The notes beneath the pieces were generated by a model. The model worked only from the letters and a program-made list of their open reading frames with translations. It was not told where the DNA came from and did not search any database. The position numbers and the translations under genes were made by a program. 64,000 nucleotides of DNA, from positions 117,280,709 through 117,344,708 of the forward strand of contig NC_134572.1 of assembly GCF_050947875.1 (NCBI RefSeq), written 5' to 3'. This stretch comes from Dermacentor variabilis. Taxonomy: Eukaryota; Arthropoda; Arachnida; Ixodida; Ixodidae. Shown in pieces: positions 60,601-64,000 of the stretch; the first letter of the stretch is position 1; every line of letters starts with the position of its first letter.

Positions 60601-63600
60601 TCCTTTATTTATCGCGTAAATAAGCCTCAGCACGTGCGTGCCGAGTAGTTTATGTTAAGATCTGGCGCCTATGATAGAACCTATGGGACCTTCTTAAATC
60701 GATATTTTCATGGGCTATAGGCTTAGCATTTTTTCATATTTCTGAGAAAAATAATTTGGGTCTATTGCTTTATTTATCGCGTAAATAAGCCTCAGCACGT
60801 GCGTGCCGAGTGGTTTATGCTAAGATCCGGCACCTATGATAGAACCTATGGCACCTTCCTAAATCGATATTTTCATGGGCTATAGGCTTAGCATTTTTTC
60901 ATATTTCTGAGAAAAATAATTTGGGTCTATTGCTTTATTTATCGCGTAAATAAGCCTCAGCACGTGCGTGCGGAGTGGTTTATGCGAAGATCCAGCACTC
61001 AATATAGAACTTATGGGACCTTCCTGAATCGATATTTTCATGGGCTACAGGCTTAGCATTTTTTAAAATTTTGAGAAAAATAATTTGGGTCTATTGCTTT
61101 ATTTATCGCGTAAATAAGCCTCGGCACGTGCGTGCCGAGTGGTTAATGCTAAGATCCGGCACCTATGATAGAACCTATGGGACCTTCCTAAATCGATATT
61201 TTCATGGGCTATAGGCTTAGCATTTTTCATATTTCCGAGTAAAATAATTTGTGTCTATTCCTTTATTTATCGCGTAAATATGCCTCAGCACCTGCGTGCC
61301 GAGTGGTTTATGCTAAGATCTGGCACCTATAATAGAACCTATGGGATCTTCCTAAATCGATATTTTCATGGGCTACAGGCTTAGCATTTTTTCATATTTC
61401 GGAGAAAAATAATTTGGGTCTATTGTTTTATTTATCGCGTAAATAAGCCTCAGAAATTGCGTGCCGAGTGGTTTTTGCGAAGATCCGGCACCTATGATAG
61501 AACCTATGCGACCTTCCTAAATCGATATTTTCATGGGCTATAGGCTTAGCATTTTTGATATTTCCGAGAAAAATAATTTGAGTCTATTCCTTTATTTATC
61601 GGGTAAATAGGCCTCAGCACGTGCGTGCCGAGTGGTTTATGCTAAGATTCGGCACCTATGATAGAACCTTTGGGACCTTCCTAAATCGATATTTTCATGG
61701 GCTATAGGCTTAGCATTTTTCATATTTCCGAGAAAAATAATTTGAGTCTATTCCTTTATTTATCGCGTAAATAAGCCTCCGCACGTGCGCGCCGAGTGGT
61801 TTATGCGCAGATCCGGCACCTATGATAGAACCTATGGGACCTTCCTAAATGGATATTTTCATGGGCTATAGGCTTAGCATTTTTCCTATTTCTGAGAAAA
61901 ATAATTTGGGTCTTTTGCTTTATTTATCGCGTAAATAAGCGTCAGAACGTGCGTGCCGAGTGGTTTTTGCGAAGATCCGGCACCTATGATAGAACCTATG
62001 CGACCTTCCTAAATCGATATTTTAATGGGCAATAGGCTTAGCATTTTTCATATTTCCCAAAAAAATGATTTGAGTCTATTCCTTTATTTATCGCGTAAAT
62101 TGGCCTCAGCACGTGCGTGCCGAGTGGTTTATGCGAAGAACCGGCACCTATGATAGAACCTATGGGACCTTCCTAAATCGATATTTTCATGGGCTATAGG
62201 CTTAGCATTTTTTCATATTTCTGAGAAAAATAATTTGGGTCTATTGCTTTATTTATCGCGTAAATAAGCCTAAGCACGTGCGTGCGGAGTGGTTTATGCG
62301 AAGATCCAGCACTCATTATAGAACTTATGGGACTTTCCTAAATCGATATTTTCATGGGCTATAGGCTTAGCATTTTTCATATTTCCGAGAAAAATAATTT
62401 GAGTCTATTCCTTTATTTATCGCGTAAATAAGCCTCCGCACGTGCGCGCCGAGTGGTTTATGCGAAGAACCGGCACCTGTGATAGAACCTACGCGACCTT
62501 CCTAAATCTTAATTTTCATGGGCTATATTGGCTTAGCATTTTTTCAATTTTCTGAGAAAAATAATTTGGGTCTATTCCATTATTTATCGCGTAAATAAGC
62601 CTCAGCAAGTGCGCGCCGAGTGGTTTATGCGAAGTTCCGGCACCTATGATAGAACTTATGGGACCTTCCTAAATCAATATTTTCATGGGCTATAGGCTTA
62701 GCATTTTTTCATATTTCTGAGAAAAAGAATTTGGGTCTATTGCATTATTTATCGCGTAAATAAGCCTCAGCACGTGCGTGCCGAGTGGTTTATGCGAAGA
62801 TCCGGCACCTATGATAGAACCTATGGGACCTTCCTAAATCGATATTTTCATGGGCTATAGGCTTAGCATTTTTTCATATTTCTGAGAAAAATTATTTGGA
62901 TCTATTGCATTATTTATCGCGGAAATAAGCCTCAGCACGTGCGTGCCAAGTGGTTTATGCGAAGTTCCGGCACCTATGATAGAACTTATGGGACCTTCCT
63001 AAATCGATATTTTCATGGGCTATAGACTTAGCATTTTTCATATTTCCGAGAAAAACAATTTGAGTCTATTCCTTTATTTATCGCGTAAATAAGCCTCAGC
63101 ACGTGCGTGCCGAGTGGTTTATGCGAAGATCCGGCACCTGTGATAGAAGTTATGGGACCTTCCTGAATCGATATTTTTATGGGCTATAGGCTTAGCATTT
63201 TTCAAATTTCCGAGAAAAATAATTTGTCTATTCCTTTATTTATCGCGTAAATAAGCCTCAGCACGTGCGTGCCGAGTGGTTTATGCGAAGTTCCGGCACC
63301 TATGATAGAACCCATGGGGCCTTCTTAAATCGATATTTTCATGGGCTATAGGCTTAGCATTTTTCATATTTCCGAGAAAAATAATTTGGGTCTATTGCTT
63401 TATTTATCGCGTAAGTAAGCCTCAACACGTGCGTGCCGAGTGGTTTATGCGAAGATCCAGCACCCATGATAGAACTTATGGGACCTTCCTAAATCGATAT
63501 TTTCATGGGCTATAGGCTTAGCATTTTTCATATTTCCGTGAAAAATAATTTGAGTCTATTCCTTTATTTATCGCGTAAATAAGCCTCAGCACGTGCGTGC

Positions 63601-64000
63601 CGAGTGGTTTATGCTAAGATCCGGCACCTATGATAGAACCTATGGGACATTCCCAAATCGATATTTTCATGGGCTATAGGCTTAGCATTTTTTCATATTT
63701 CTCAGAAAAATAATTTGGGTATATTCGTTTATTTATCGCGTAAATAAGCCTCAGCACGTGCGTGCCGAGGGGTTTATGCGAAGTTCCGGCACCTATGATA
63801 GAACTTATGGGACCTTCCTGAATCGATATTTTCATGGGCTATAGGCTTAGCATTTTTCATATTTCCGAGAAAAATACCTTTAGTCTATTCCTTTATTTAT
63901 CGCGTAAAAAGGCCTAAGCACGTGCGTGCCGAATGGTTTATGCGAAGATCCGGCACTTATGATAGAACCTATGGGACCTTCCTAAATCGATATTTTCATG
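57664..64000 (+). repeat. 164-bp satellite array, about 38 units, running off the window
   Basis: The unit begins CCTCAGCACGTGCGTGCCGA, passes GATCCGGCACCTATGATAGA, CGATATTTTCATGGGCTA and TTAGCATTTTTCATATTTC, and ends TTTATTTATCGCGTAAATAA. Starts at 57668, 57832, 57996, 58161, 58325 and 58489 give 164-bp spacing. Each unit usually holds a CACGTG palindrome. No frame is conserved. Local 329-bp dimers and a ~1.97-kb duplication are described in the findings. Confidence 0.97.

Noticed and set aside
57000..64000. CRISPR-like array
   Set aside because: The repeats are 164-bp head-to-tail units without unique spacers, in an animal genome; this is satellite DNA.

Overview
The window looks like nuclear DNA of a hard tick, most likely a metastriate ixodid. 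The basis is a spliced animal gene, many tRNA-derived SINEs that match the ixodid Ruka family as I remember it, and other repeats of tick type. The species cannot be fixed from the sequence alone.

The only host gene I can support is a complete tropomodulin gene (tmod) on the + strand. Its nine coding exons lie between 541 and 37911. All introns are GT-AG, all phases agree, and the exons join to 1077 nt (358 residues plus stop), the usual tropomodulin length. A 5' untranslated exon must lie left of the window, because the first coding exon is preceded by a splice acceptor. A long 3' UTR probably runs to one of several AATAAA signals, the last near 41010.

The tmod introns are packed with transposons. 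Intron 1 holds Helitron-type and TTAA-flanked elements. Intron 2 holds an unnamed dispersed repeat and a broken THAP gene. Intron 3 holds a hAT-type element with a Tigger-like element inside it. Intron 4 holds Ruka SINEs and a TA-flanked deletion derivative with transposase remnants. Intron 5 holds two further inverted-repeat elements. Intron 6 holds a full-length Tigger/pogo transposon with an intact transposase ORF on the opposite strand, plus a second Tigger-like element. Intron 7 holds a second hAT-type element split by a 5'-truncated I-type LINE with an exact 12-bp target duplication.

Downstream of tmod (41-57 kb) I see no host gene. This part is a graveyard of retroelements: LTR fragments, RTE-type and other LINE pieces, a Ty3/gypsy pol pseudogene, TTAA-flanked elements, a solo LTR and a block of degenerate ~160-bp tandem repeats. 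One repeat copy (51.2-54.06 kb) has been hit by three separate insertions, each readable against an unoccupied copy at 9.4-10.1 kb.

From about 57 kb to the window end lies a ~164-bp satellite array with an orientation switch near 57.65 kb and local higher-order structure. The older tandem block at 50-51.2 kb looks like a diverged relative. The picture is a euchromatic muscle/cytoskeleton gene next to satellite-rich DNA.
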